Program-made: the position numbers and the translations under genes | From: Aidingimonas lacisalsi | GTDB taxonomy: Bacteria; Pseudomonadota; Gammaproteobacteria; Pseudomonadales; Halomonadaceae | Length of the DNA: 64,000 bases | Direction of reading: 5' to 3' | Assembly: GCF_008079445.1 (NCBI RefSeq) | Contig: NZ_VRYH01000003.1 | Span: forward strand, 62,001-126,000 | Notes under the pieces: model-generated | Databases searched by the model: none | What the model saw: only the letters and a program-made list of their open reading frames with translations | What the model was told of the DNA's origin: nothing | In this document: piece after piece, positions 20,611 through 29,212 of the stretch | Numbering within the stretch: the first letter of the stretch is position 1 | How the letters are laid out: every line of letters begins with the position of its first letter

Positions 20611-21402
20611 TCAGCCGTCCAGGAAGGACAGGTCTTCGTCAGCACGCGCGGTGAGGACTTCCACGCCCGTTGCAGTGACCAGCAAGGTATGTTCCCACTG
20701 GGCGGACAGGCTCTTGTCCTTGGTAACGGCCGTCCAGCCATCGCGTAATACCTTGGTGCGGTAGTCACCGACATTGATCATTGGTTCGATGGTGAAACAC
20801 ATCCCTGCGGCGAGTTCGATATCTGCCTCCGGTGCATACCCGTTGTAGTGGAGTATCTGTGGGTCTTCGTGGAAGCCAGCGCCAATACCGTGGCCACAGA
20901 AATCACGCACGACGGAATAGCCGTTGGCTTCCGCATGTGTCTCGATCACCCGCGCCAGATCCGATAGTCGAGCACCGGGTTTGACGGCAGCGATGCTCTG
21001 GTACAGGCATTCCTGAGTCACTCTACAGAGACGTTCACCCTGAATGGTTTCGCCGACGATGAACATCATGCTGGAATCGCCATGGTAGCCATCGGATGTC
21101 TTGACGGTGATGTCGATATTCATGATGTCGCCTTTTTTCAGTTTCTTGGCGTCATCGGGGATGCCATGGCAAACCACATGGTTGATCGATGTGCAGATTG
21201 ACTTGGGAAAACCGTGATAATCCAGCGGCGCCGGGGTGGAGCCCAATTCATTAACGATAAAGTCGTAACAGAGGCGGTCGAGTTTTCCGGTACTGGTGCC
21301 TGCCTGAACGTGAGGGGTGAGCATCTCCAGCACAAGCGCGGCTTGGCGGCCGGCTTCACGCATTTTCTCGATTTCGTCGGATGTCTTGATAGGAACGTTC
21401 AT
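20611..21402 (-). CDS. map: Methionine aminopeptidase, type I
   Basis: A 263-residue enzyme that removes the initiator methionine from new proteins. Metal and active-site residues match E. coli numbering: His79 (in VCHGIP), Asp97 (NIDITV), Asp108 (HGDSS), with the later His, Glu and Glu in CGHGIG, TIEPM and EHTLLVT. It is divergent from rpsB across 292 bp and drives into glnD. Confidence 0.98.
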   Translation of the reverse strand: MNVPIKTSDEIEKMREAGRQAALVLEMLTPHVQAGTSTGKLDRLCYDFIVNELGSTPAPLDYHGFPKSICTSINHVVCHGIPDDAKKLKKGDIMNIDITVKTSDGYHGDSSMMFIVGETIQGERLCRVTQECLYQSIAAVKPGARLSDLARVIETHAEANGYSVVRDFCGHGIGAGFHEDPQILHYNGYAPEADIELAAGMCFTIEPMINVGDYRTKVLRDGWTAVTKDKSLSAQWEHTLLVTATGVEVLTARADEDLSFLDG

Positions 21403-21694
21403 GAAATCTCGGATCTGGGAGGTAATACCGGTCCTTGGCCATCGTTGAGTGGCGCCATGAAAGGACCTTTGGCTTCAAATTGATGCTGAACTATGGTATA
21501 AAGCTGCGCGCTTTCCTGCAATCGTTGCCTGTCGATTCTCGAGAATCGTCGGCAATGCTGGTGAGCGTGCAAGCGAAATGCCTGAAATAACACACATGCA
21601 CCGACACATGGTCCCGGGTGCTGACGAGGTGGATGCCCGTCGGTCGGATCCATGGGGTGTGTGGAGGCCTAACCCGATTCATTAGGAGTCATCC
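21403..21694 (+). promoter_or_regulatory. map-rpsB divergent control region and rpsB leader
   Basis: This 292-bp gap carries the start signals of both genes. On the plus strand TATAAA at 21497-21502, preceded by TATGG, is followed by a GC-rich discriminator (GCTGCGCGC), as expected for a growth-rate-controlled ribosomal protein promoter. That would leave an rpsB leader of about 185 bases. Within it are a 16-bp perfect palindrome (21533-21548) and a Shine-Dalgarno AGGAG at 21684-21688. In E. coli the rpsB leader is the target of S2 feedback; I cannot confirm the same fold here. Confidence 0.45.
21533..21548. repeat. 16-bp perfect palindrome in the rpsB leader region
   Basis: CGATTCTCGAGAATCG reads identically on both strands. 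It has no loop, so it is more natural as a dimeric-protein DNA site than as an RNA hairpin. No gene overlaps it. Confidence 0.6.
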
Positions 21695-22426
21695 ATGGCA
21701 CAAGTCAATATGCGCGACCTGCTCAAAGCGGGCGCTCACTTTGGTCACCAGACCAAGTACTGGAACCCGAAGATGAGCAAGTACATCTTCGGTGCGCGGA
21801 ACAAGATTCACATCATTAACCTCGAGCACACATTGCCGGCCCTCAACGAGGCAGTGGATGTGGTCGGGAAAATGGCCGCGTCCAATAACAAGATCCTGTT
21901 CGTCGGCACCAAACGCAGTGCCAGCAAGATCATCAAGGAAGAAGCCAACCGCGTCAGTCAGCCGTTCGTCAATCATCGCTGGTTGGGCGGCATGCTGACC
22001 AACTTCAAGACCATTCGCGTATCCATCAAGCGGCTGCGTGAACTCGAAGCGATGCATGATGATGGCACCTTCGATAAGCTGACGAAGAAAGAAGTGCTGA
22101 TGGCGACGCGTGAGCAGGAAAAGCTCGAGCGCTCCGTGGGCGGCATCAAGGATATGGGCGGCTTGCCGGATGCGCTGTTCGTGGTTGATGTCGACCATGA
22201 GCGCATTGCGATCAATGAGGCCAACAAGTTGGGGATCCCGGTGATTGGAGTGGTCGACAGTAACTCTGATCCCGACGGCGTCGACTACGTGATCCCCGGT
22301 AACGACGACTCCATTCGCGCTATTCAGATCTATGTGCAGGCCATCGCCGATGCCTGCGCCAAGGCGAAGGAAGGGCGTCCCGACGAGTTCGTCGAAGTCT
22401 CAGAGACCAACGAAGTCGCCGAGTGA
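21695..22426 (+). CDS. rpsB: 30S ribosomal protein S2
   Basis: A 243-residue S2 with the family signatures at both ends: [19 protein letters not shown] at the start and the [14 protein letters not shown] segment near 100. S2 binds the 30S subunit last and is needed for S1 recruitment. AGGAG six bases before the ATG supports the start. It begins the rpsB-tsf-pyrH-frr run. Confidence 0.99.
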   Translation: MAQVNMRDLLKAGAHFGHQTKYWNPKMSKYIFGARNKIHIINLEHTLPALNEAVDVVGKMAASNNKILFVGTKRSASKIIKEEANRVSQPFVNHRWLGGMLTNFKTIRVSIKRLRELEAMHDDGTFDKLTKKEVLMATREQEKLERSVGGIKDMGGLPDALFVVDVDHERIAINEANKLGIPVIGVVDSNSDPDGVDYVIPGNDDSIRAIQIYVQAIADACAKAKEGRPDEFVEVSETNEVAE

Positions 22427-22434
22427 TGTCGTGA

Positions 22435-22460
22435 CTGCCGCCGATCATGGCGGCAGTCGG
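22435..22460 (+). other. Hairpin in the rpsB-tsf gap
   Basis: A perfect ten-bp stem GACTGCCGCC/GGCGGCAGTC with a six-base loop, nine bases after the rpsB stop. There is no U-tract. It could pause polymerase, partially terminate, or protect the rpsB 3' end, setting a different S2 to EF-Ts ratio. Confidence 0.5.
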
Positions 22461-22512
22461 TTACCCGATCTTCTACCGAATGATCGACGTCAACTTTTTA
22501 GAGGTTAATACC

Positions 22513-23382
22513 ATGGCAGCTATCAGTGCCTCTCAGGTCAAGGAACTGCGCGAGCGCACCGGCTTAGGCATGATGGAGTGCAAGAAAGCTCTCAGCGAAG
22601 CGGGTGGTGATATCGAGCAGGCCATCGAGGACCTGCGCAAGAATTCCGGCCTCAAGGCCGCCAAGAAAGCCGGCCGGACCGCCGCCGAAGGTGGCGTTTT
22701 TACTCGCGTCTCCGGTGATAATCGTTACGGCGTCATGCTCGAGATCAACTCCGAGACCGACTTCGTTGCACGTGATGACAACTTCCAGGCGTTTGGCGAC
22801 AAGGTCGTCGATGCCGTATTCGCGTCCAAGAGCGACGATGTGGCAGCGTTGATGGACGACGAGATGGAAGAAGCCCGTCAACAGTTGGTGCAGAAGATTG
22901 GCGAGAACATTTCTGTGCGCCGCGCTTGCGTGGTCGAAGCGCCGGAAGGCGGCGTCGTGGGTGCCTACGTGCATGGCGGTCGAATCGGTGTACTGACCGT
23001 GCTCACAGGGGGAACTCCCGAAGCCGCCAAGGATGTCGCGATGCATGCTGCAGCGATCAATCCCATGGCAGCGACTCCCGATGACATGCCCCAGGATCTG
23101 CTGGACAAGGAAAAGGCCGTCATCCTGGCGCAACCGGACATGGCCGGTAAACCGGAACATATCGCTGAAAAGATGGTTCAGGGCCGCCTGAAGAAATACC
23201 TCGCGGAGAACAGCCTGACCGAACAGGCCTTCGTCAAGGACCCCGACCAGACGGTGGCCGAGTTCGTCAAGGCAGCAGGCGGCGAGCTCGTCAGCTTTAC
23301 TCGCTTCGAGGTCGGTGAAGGTATCGAGAAGGAAGAAGTCGACTTCGCTAAGGAAGTGATGGAACAGGCTGGCCGTAGCTGA
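22513..23382 (+). CDS. tsf: Translation elongation factor Ts
   Basis: A 289-residue nucleotide exchange factor for EF-Tu. The N-terminal UBA-like region has [19 protein letters not shown] and the core has the [10 protein letters not shown] exchange motif. The open frame reaches back to 22447, but the ATG at 22513 begins the conserved N-terminus and has AGAGG upstream. It is co-directional with rpsB across an 86-bp gap containing a hairpin. Confidence 0.98.
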   Translation: MAAISASQVKELRERTGLGMMECKKALSEAGGDIEQAIEDLRKNSGLKAAKKAGRTAAEGGVFTRVSGDNRYGVMLEINSETDFVARDDNFQAFGDKVVDAVFASKSDDVAALMDDEMEEARQQLVQKIGENISVRRACVVEAPEGGVVGAYVHGGRIGVLTVLTGGTPEAAKDVAMHAAAINPMAATPDDMPQDLLDKEKAVILAQPDMAGKPEHIAEKMVQGRLKKYLAENSLTEQAFVKDPDQTVAEFVKAAGGELVSFTRFEVGEGIEKEEVDFAKEVMEQAGRS

Positions 23383-23406
23383 GGTCCGAACTTTCAGGCT
23401 TGTGTT

Positions 23407-23428
23407 GGCGTGCGTGTGAGCGCACGCC
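23407..23428 (+). other. Hairpin in the tsf-pyrH gap
   Basis: GGCGTGCG/CGCACGCC with a six-base loop, 24 bases after the tsf stop. A second short stem (GGCGGA/TCCGCC) follows near 23445. Neither has a U-tract, so read-through to pyrH is expected. Confidence 0.45.
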
Positions 23429-23506
23429 TTCGCGTATCCGGATGGCGGATTTCCGCCTTCGGCGCTTATTCACGATTTCGTGTCGACGTCACAAGGAGAC
23501 GACCCC

Positions 23507-24283
23507 ATGCCTGCGATCCCCGACCAGTCTGCGGTTCCCGAGCGCAGCCACAAACCCGAGCGTGGCGCCAAGACGAAATACAAACGCATTCTGCTGAAAT
23601 TGTCCGGCGAGGCCCTGACAGGCAATGCGGATTTCGGCATCGACCCTCAAGTGCTCGATCGTATGGCACTGGAAATCGGTCAGTTGGTGGGTATCGGCGT
23701 TCAGGTGGGGATCGTGGTCGGTGGCGGCAACCTGTTCCGCGGTGCGGCATTGCACGAGGCAGGTATGGAGCGGGTGACCGGCGATCATATGGGTATGCTC
23801 GCCACGGTGATGAATGCCCTGGCCATGCGTGACGCGCTCGAGCGTTCGAACATTCGTTCGCGGGTCATGTCGGCAATCCCTATGAGTGGTGTGGTCGAAC
23901 ACTATGATCGACGCACGGCGATTCGTTACCTGACCTCGGGGGATGTGGTGCTGTTCTCAGCCGGTACCGGTAACCCGTTCTTCACGACAGACTCGGCAGC
24001 CTGTCTGCGAGGCATCGAAATCGATGCGGACGTTGTGGTCAAGGCCACGAAAGTCGACGGGGTCTATGATAAGGACCCATATGTACATCCGGATGCCACG
24101 AAGTATGAGCGTCTCACTTATGATGAAGTGCTCGATCAGAAACTGGGAGTCATGGATTTGACCGCCATCTGTCTGGTGCGTGACCATGCCATGCCAGTAA
24201 GAGTCTTCGATATGAACAAGCCCGGCGCCCTGCTGAACCTCGTGGTGGGTGGTATGGAAGGCACGCTGATAGAGAGAGGGTGA
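23507..24283 (+). CDS. pyrH: Uridylate kinase
   Basis: A 258-residue hexameric UMP kinase of the amino-acid-kinase family, making UDP for RNA and sugar nucleotides. Visible motifs are [18 protein letters not shown] and [21 protein letters not shown]. The N-terminus has about 20 extra polar residues (with [12 protein letters not shown]-like composition) before the conserved [12 protein letters not shown]; the ATG at 23507 is chosen for its AAGGAG eight bases upstream. The stop is four bases before the frr start. Confidence 0.97.
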   Translation: MPAIPDQSAVPERSHKPERGAKTKYKRILLKLSGEALTGNADFGIDPQVLDRMALEIGQLVGIGVQVGIVVGGGNLFRGAALHEAGMERVTGDHMGMLATVMNALAMRDALERSNIRSRVMSAIPMSGVVEHYDRRTAIRYLTSGDVVLFSAGTGNPFFTTDSAACLRGIEIDADVVVKATKVDGVYDKDPYVHPDATKYERLTYDEVLDQKLGVMDLTAICLVRDHAMPVRVFDMNKPGALLNLVVGGMEGTLIERG

Positions 24284-24287
24284 CATC

Positions 24288-24845
24288 GTGATCAACGACA
24301 TCAAGAAAGACGCTGAAAACCGCATGAAGAAGAGCCTTGACGCCCTCCATGCCAACTTCAACAAGATCCGTACCGGTCGCGCGCATACCAGTTTGCTGGA
24401 TTCAGTGACAGTGGAGTATTACGGTACCCAGATGCCGATCAACCAGGTGGCGTCAGTCAATGTCGAGGATGCCCGTACCCTTTCCGTCTCACCTTGGGAA
24501 AAATCCATGGTCCCTAAAGTGGAAAAGGCGATCATGACGGCCGACCTGGGGCTCAACCCGTCGACAGCGGGGACGGTCATTCGTGTCCCGATGCCCATGC
24601 TGACCGAGGAAACGCGTAAGGGCTACATCAAGCAGGCGCGCAGCGAAGCGGAGCATGCCCGAGTCGCGATTCGAAATGTGCGTCGTGATGCTAACGGCGA
24701 CCTCAAGGCCTTGTTGAAGGACAAATCGATCTCCGAGGATGAAGAGCACAGTGCTACGGAAGCCATACAGAAGCTGACCGATAAGTACATTGCCGAGGTC
24801 GACAAGCTGCTTGAAACCAAGGAACACGACCTATTGCAGGTATAG
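24288..24845 (+). CDS. frr: Ribosome recycling factor
   Basis: A 185-residue protein that, with EF-G, splits post-termination ribosomes. The sequence matches RRF throughout, with [21 protein letters not shown] in the first third and [21 protein letters not shown] near the end. The start codon is GTG at 24288, preceded by GAGGG, and lies four bases after the pyrH stop, so translation is likely coupled. Confidence 0.98.
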   Translation: MINDIKKDAENRMKKSLDALHANFNKIRTGRAHTSLLDSVTVEYYGTQMPINQVASVNVEDARTLSVSPWEKSMVPKVEKAIMTADLGLNPSTAGTVIRVPMPMLTEETRKGYIKQARSEAEHARVAIRNVRRDANGDLKALLKDKSISEDEEHSATEAIQKLTDKYIAEVDKLLETKEHDLLQV

Positions 24846-24899
24846 CATCGACGCGAGAGGATATCTCTACTTGATGCGCATTGCTCTGTGCGAGACTTC

Positions 24900-25658
24900 A
24901 TGACGTCAACGCAGCTATCTCATGACCGCCGGCCTGGTTCCCCCCGGCATGTCGCGATCATCATGGACGGTAATAACCGCTGGGCACGCTCCCGCGGGTT
25001 GTCGGGCGTGCGTGGACACCGGGCAGGGGTCGACGCTGTGCGTGCCGTGATTCGGCGGGCCGCTGAGCGCAAGGTGGAAACCTTGACACTGTTTGCGTTC
25101 TCGAGTGAAAACTGGAAACGGCCTGCTGCCGAAGTGAGTGCCTTGATGGAGCTGTTCCTGATGGCGCTCAAACGTGAAGTGAAAAAACTCGACGACCATG
25201 ACATCCGCCTGTCCATCATTGGCGAGCGGCGTGGGTTCTCGGCGACTATTCAGCAGCAGATACAGCGTGCAGAGTCGCTGACCCGTGACAATCAGGGGAT
25301 GCATCTGGTGATTGCGGCCAACTACGGGGGGCGATGGGATATCGCTGATGCGGCCCGCCGCCTGGCTGAACGAGTCGAAAGTGGTGACTTGGTTGCTGCT
25401 GACATCGATGAGCAGGCCCTGGCGGCGGAGATCAGCCTGGCCGATGAACCAGCGGTTGATTTATGTATCCGTACCAGTGGCGAGCAGCGTCTGTCCAACT
25501 TCTTGCTGTGGCAGTTAGCCTACGCTGAATTTTACTTTTCTCCCTTGTTATGGCCGGACTTCGATGCCGATGCCTTTGATGATGCCCTCGATGACTTTCG
25601 TCGACGGCAGCGACGTTTCGGCATGACCGACGAGCAGGCCGAGGTTCAGGGTGCTTAA
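24900..25658 (+). CDS. uppS: Undecaprenyl diphosphate synthase
   Basis: A 252-residue cis-prenyltransferase making the C55 lipid carrier for peptidoglycan and O-antigen. The catalytic MDGNNRWAR motif is at 22-30 (Asp23), and FAFSSENWKRP and RTSGEQRLSNFLLWQLAYAE-type segments follow. The frame also allows a GTG at 24888, four codons earlier; neither has a strong Shine-Dalgarno. The end overlaps cdsA by eight bases. Confidence 0.96.
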   Translation: MTSTQLSHDRRPGSPRHVAIIMDGNNRWARSRGLSGVRGHRAGVDAVRAVIRRAAERKVETLTLFAFSSENWKRPAAEVSALMELFLMALKREVKKLDDHDIRLSIIGERRGFSATIQQQIQRAESLTRDNQGMHLVIAANYGGRWDIADAARRLAERVESGDLVAADIDEQALAAEISLADEPAVDLCIRTSGEQRLSNFLLWQLAYAEFYFSPLLWPDFDADAFDDALDDFRRRQRRFGMTDEQAEVQGA

Positions 25659-26448
25659 ACAGCGGGTTCTGACGGCCCTGCTGTTAGCGCCGCCCATCCT
25701 CGTTGGCCTGTTCGGTCTGCAGGGCCTTCCTTATGCACTCTTCACCGCTTGTATCGTGTTGCTGGCAAGCTGGGAGTGGACCAACCTGGCTGGGGTGATA
25801 ACCACGAGAGCAAGACTGATCGGTGTTGTCGTGGTGGCAGTGGCGATGATGGCGCTGTGGTGGAGTCATTCCGTGCAACAGGCTTGGCCGTTGTGGGTGG
25901 GCGCGATTGGTTGGCTGGTCAACCTTTACTGGGTTGCTCGCTATCCAGAGACGCAATCCCAGTGGGCTTCGATACCCGGGCGCCTGATGATGGGTGTCTG
26001 GGTTCTGTTGCCGTGTTGGGTGGGGTTCTTGCAGCTTCGCGATAGTGGCGCCGAATGGTTACTGTTCGTTCTGTTGCTCGTTTGGTGTGCCGACACCGGT
26101 GCTTACTTTGCCGGACGCCGTTTTGGTCGTCGCAAGCTGGCGCCGAGCGTTAGCCCGGGAAAATCCTGGGAGGGCGTGTTCGGTGGCATGATCGTCACAG
26201 CACTGTTGGCACTGGTCTTTATCTCTTGGCAGCGCCTCGATGTGGGGCAGGGTGTCCTGCTGATCACTGGTACCTTGGCAGTAACGTTGGTATCCGTGCT
26301 AGGTGATTTGCTGGAAAGCATGCTCAAGCGCACTCGCGGCATCAAGGACTCCAGCGCCTTGCTTCCGGGGCATGGCGGTATTCTTGACCGGCTCGACAGT
26401 CTGACTGCTGCCGTGCCGTTGTTTGCTCTGCTGTATCCATGGATCTGA
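25651..26448 (+). CDS. cdsA: Phosphatidate cytidylyltransferase
   Basis: A 265-residue inner-membrane enzyme with about eight hydrophobic segments that makes CDP-diacylglycerol from phosphatidate and CTP. The family signature is intact near the C-terminus: SMLKRTRGIKDSSALLPGHGG with LDRLDS. The start codon is GTG at 25651, inside the last codons of uppS and with GGTTCAGG upstream, suggesting translational coupling. Confidence 0.96.
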   Translation: MLKQRVLTALLLAPPILVGLFGLQGLPYALFTACIVLLASWEWTNLAGVITTRARLIGVVVVAVAMMALWWSHSVQQAWPLWVGAIGWLVNLYWVARYPETQSQWASIPGRLMMGVWVLLPCWVGFLQLRDSGAEWLLFVLLLVWCADTGAYFAGRRFGRRKLAPSVSPGKSWEGVFGGMIVTALLALVFISWQRLDVGQGVLLITGTLAVTLVSVLGDLLESMLKRTRGIKDSSALLPGHGGILDRLDSLTAAVPLFALLYPWI

Positions 26449-26473
26449 GTTCACCAGGGGATAGGTATCGCCA

Positions 26474-27691
26474 ATGTCTTCCAACGCAGCGTCGATGACA
26501 ATGGACGGTTCGCCCTATGTGGTTACCGTACTGGGGGCAACCGGTTCGATTGGCACCAGTACACTGGACGTGATTGCCCGCCACCCTGATCGTTATCGTC
26601 TCCATGCATTGACTGCCTACCACTCACGAGAACGACTGGCCGCACTGTGTCAGTCTTACCGTCCGGAGGTTGCGGTCATCGGCAATGACGATGATGCGCG
26701 ATGGCTGCGTGACCATTTTGCCGAGCTGAAACTGGATATCGATGTCCGTTGCGGCGACGCGGCATTGGTAGAGGTGTCGCAAGCGCCTGACGTCGATGTC
26801 GTGATGGCGGCGATCGTCGGTGCAGCCGGCTTGCTGCCGACATTGGCCGCGGTTCGTGCCGGTAAACGCGTGTTGTTGGCCAACAAGGAGGCGTTGGTCA
26901 TGTCTGGGGCGCTGTTCATGGATGCCGTCGAGAGGCATCGCGCCGTGCTGTTGCCAATCGATTCTGAACATAATGCGATATATCAGTGTCTACCTTCCGA
27001 GCATCGCCAAGGGTTGTCGCGGCACGGTGTGACTCGGTTGCTGCTAACGGCTTCTGGGGGGCCGTTTCTCGGCTGGGGGGTCGATGAACTGGCGAGTGTG
27101 ACGCCCGCACAGGCTTGTGCTCATCCCAATTGGTCGATGGGGCGCAAGATATCGGTCGACAGTGCCACCTTGATGAACAAGGGGCTGGAGTTGATCGAGG
27201 CCTGCTGGTTGTTTAATGCCACCCCTGAGCAGATCCAGGTGGTCGTGCATCCTCAAAGTGTGGTTCATTCCATGGCGGCGTACAGCGATGGGTCCGTCAT
27301 CGCCCAGATGGGGAATCCCGATATGCGAACGCCTATCGCTTACGGATTGGCCTGGCCTGAGCGCATAGATGCCGGGGTGGAGGCACTGGACTTGTTTCAG
27401 GTGGCAAGACTCGACTTTCACCCTCCCGATGAAAAGGCGTTTCCCTGTTTACGCTTGGCACGTGAGGCAATGGCGTTCGGTGAAACCGCCCCTGCGGTAC
27501 TCAATGCTGCCAACGAAGTCGCGGTTGAGGCCTTCCTGTCGGGGCGAATGCCGTTCAATGGCATTGCCTCATTGGTTGAGGAGGTACTAGAGAATGCAAC
27601 ACTAGTGAAGGCCAATGAACTCGACGTCATCCTCGAGGAAGATGCCAAAGCCAGGTGGCTGGCTCGTCGGCATCTATCGAAGCGTTTTTAG
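26474..27691 (+). CDS. dxr: 1-deoxy-D-xylulose 5-phosphate reductoisomerase
   Basis: A 405-residue NADPH enzyme that makes 2-C-methyl-D-erythritol 4-phosphate, the committed step of the MEP isoprenoid pathway. The nucleotide-binding GATGSIG is at 21-27, the [10 protein letters not shown] motif marks the catalytic region, and SEHNAI and [18 protein letters not shown] follow. It feeds isoprenoids to uppS, two genes upstream. It starts 25 bp after cdsA. Confidence 0.97.
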   Translation: MSSNAASMTMDGSPYVVTVLGATGSIGTSTLDVIARHPDRYRLHALTAYHSRERLAALCQSYRPEVAVIGNDDDARWLRDHFAELKLDIDVRCGDAALVEVSQAPDVDVVMAAIVGAAGLLPTLAAVRAGKRVLLANKEALVMSGALFMDAVERHRAVLLPIDSEHNAIYQCLPSEHRQGLSRHGVTRLLLTASGGPFLGWGVDELASVTPAQACAHPNWSMGRKISVDSATLMNKGLELIEACWLFNATPEQIQVVVHPQSVVHSMAAYSDGSVIAQMGNPDMRTPIAYGLAWPERIDAGVEALDLFQVARLDFHPPDEKAFPCLRLAREAMAFGETAPAVLNAANEVAVEAFLSGRMPFNGIASLVEEVLENATLVKANELDVILEEDAKARWLARRHLSKRF

Positions 27692-27703
27692 GAGAGCGGT
27701 GAC

Positions 27704-29059
27704 ATGGGGATAATCCAGAACGTAATGGCGGTCATCGTGGTGCTGGGTGTGCTCATCACGTTCCATGAGTTTGGCCATTTCTGGGTGGCCAGGCGCTGTG
27801 GCGTCAAGGTGTTGCGATTTTCGGTGGGCTTCGGCAAGCCCTTGTGGTCCCGCTTGGACCGCCATGGTACCGAGTTTGCCATTGCCGCGATTCCCTTGGG
27901 CGGCTATGTGAAGATGCTTGATGAACGCGAAGGCCCCGTGCCGCCTGACGAGTTGGACCAGGCGTTCAACCGTAAGTCCGTATGGCAGCGAATCGCTGTC
28001 GTATCGGCTGGACCGATCGCCAACTTTTTACTGGCGATGGCCGCCTACTGGTTATTGTTCGTGCTAGGAACGACGGCTGTGGTGCCGGTAGTCGGTGACG
28101 TCGAGCCTGACTCTCCCGCCGCCCGTGGTGGTCTGCAGGCGGAGCAGGAGATCGTTGCCGTGCAGGGTGACCCCGTCAGCTCATGGGACGATATCAACCT
28201 GAAACTGGTATCCATGATAGGCCATGATGGCGCGGTGGATATTGCCGCTCGGGATGAGGGCGTCAGTCGCTCTTCCAGCTATCGCTTGCCCGTGGAAGAC
28301 TGGCTGGTCAATCAGGATCCCCCCCAACCGCTGGCCAGTTTGGGTATCACGCCATGGCGTCCACCCATGCCGGCCGTAATGGGCCAGGTGATCGAGGGGG
28401 AGGCTGCTGCACGCGCCGGCCTCGAACCAGGCGATGAGATACGCTCGGTGAATGGTGAGCCGGTCGATGACTGGATGCATTTTGTCGACATCGTGCGTGA
28501 CAACCCCGGGGACGCCTTGTTACTGGACGTGGTGCATGATGGCGAATCCCGGAAAGTGACGCTGACGCCTGGACAGCGAGAGCTCGAGGATGGCGTATCG
28601 ATCGGTTATATCGGGGCGGGTGTCGAGCCCGTCGAGTGGCCGGAGAAGTACCAGCGGGAGATTCGTTATGGGCCTGTGGCGGCCATTGGCCAATCGCTGG
28701 CGCGCACTGGGGAGATGTCGGTGCTGACGCTGGATGCCATCCGGAAGATGCTGGTGGGCCTGATTTCACCGACGAACCTCTCGGGGCCGATCACGATTGC
28801 GCGCGTGGCGGGTGAATCCGCGCGCAGTGGGGTGGAGAGTTTTGTCAGCTTCATGGCCTACCTGTCGATCAGTCTAGGTGTGCTCAACCTATTGCCGATT
28901 CCGGTTCTCGATGGTGGGCATCTCGTGTATTACTTCATAGAAGCCGTACGCGGTCGTCCGGTCTCCGAACGGGTTCAGGCGACGGGATTGCGAATTGGTT
29001 TGGCGGTGGTGGGCAGTTTGATGCTGATGGCACTCTATTTTGATCTAATGCGGCTATGA
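27704..29059 (+). CDS. rseP: Site-2 zinc metalloprotease RseP
   Basis: A 451-residue inner-membrane intramembrane protease that cuts the anti-sigma factor RseA in the sigma-E envelope stress response. The zinc motif HEFGH is at 21-25 in the first membrane segment, two PDZ domains fill the periplasmic middle, and the third ligand region PVLDGGH lies near residue 400. AGGAG precedes the ATG. Placement just before bamA, whose assembly state feeds the sigma-E signal, is the usual order. Confidence 0.97.
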   Translation: MGIIQNVMAVIVVLGVLITFHEFGHFWVARRCGVKVLRFSVGFGKPLWSRLDRHGTEFAIAAIPLGGYVKMLDEREGPVPPDELDQAFNRKSVWQRIAVVSAGPIANFLLAMAAYWLLFVLGTTAVVPVVGDVEPDSPAARGGLQAEQEIVAVQGDPVSSWDDINLKLVSMIGHDGAVDIAARDEGVSRSSSYRLPVEDWLVNQDPPQPLASLGITPWRPPMPAVMGQVIEGEAAARAGLEPGDEIRSVNGEPVDDWMHFVDIVRDNPGDALLLDVVHDGESRKVTLTPGQRELEDGVSIGYIGAGVEPVEWPEKYQREIRYGPVAAIGQSLARTGEMSVLTLDAIRKMLVGLISPTNLSGPITIARVAGESARSGVESFVSFMAYLSISLGVLNLLPIPVLDGGHLVYYFIEAVRGRPVSERVQATGLRIGLAVVGSLMLMALYFDLMRL

Positions 29060-29138
29060 CAGGCGCAATGAAGGATGTGCCGGTGAGCCAGACGGCATAA
29101 TGATGCCGGCTACCGGAGAGCTGGGGATTGGACTGGCC

Positions 29139-29166
29139 TTGTCAGTCACCCGTACAAATGTATATG
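29139..29166 (+). promoter_or_regulatory. Candidate internal promoter for bamA
   Basis: TTGTCA at 29139-29144 and TATATG at 29161-29166 with a 16-bp spacer lie 47 bp before the bamA start, in the 153-bp rseP-bamA gap. No clear sigma-E-type GAACTT was seen. Confidence 0.4.
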
Positions 29167-29212
29167 GTGCTTGTTCTACAAGCGGGTAGACCAACTCGAG
29201 CGAAGCGACTGC

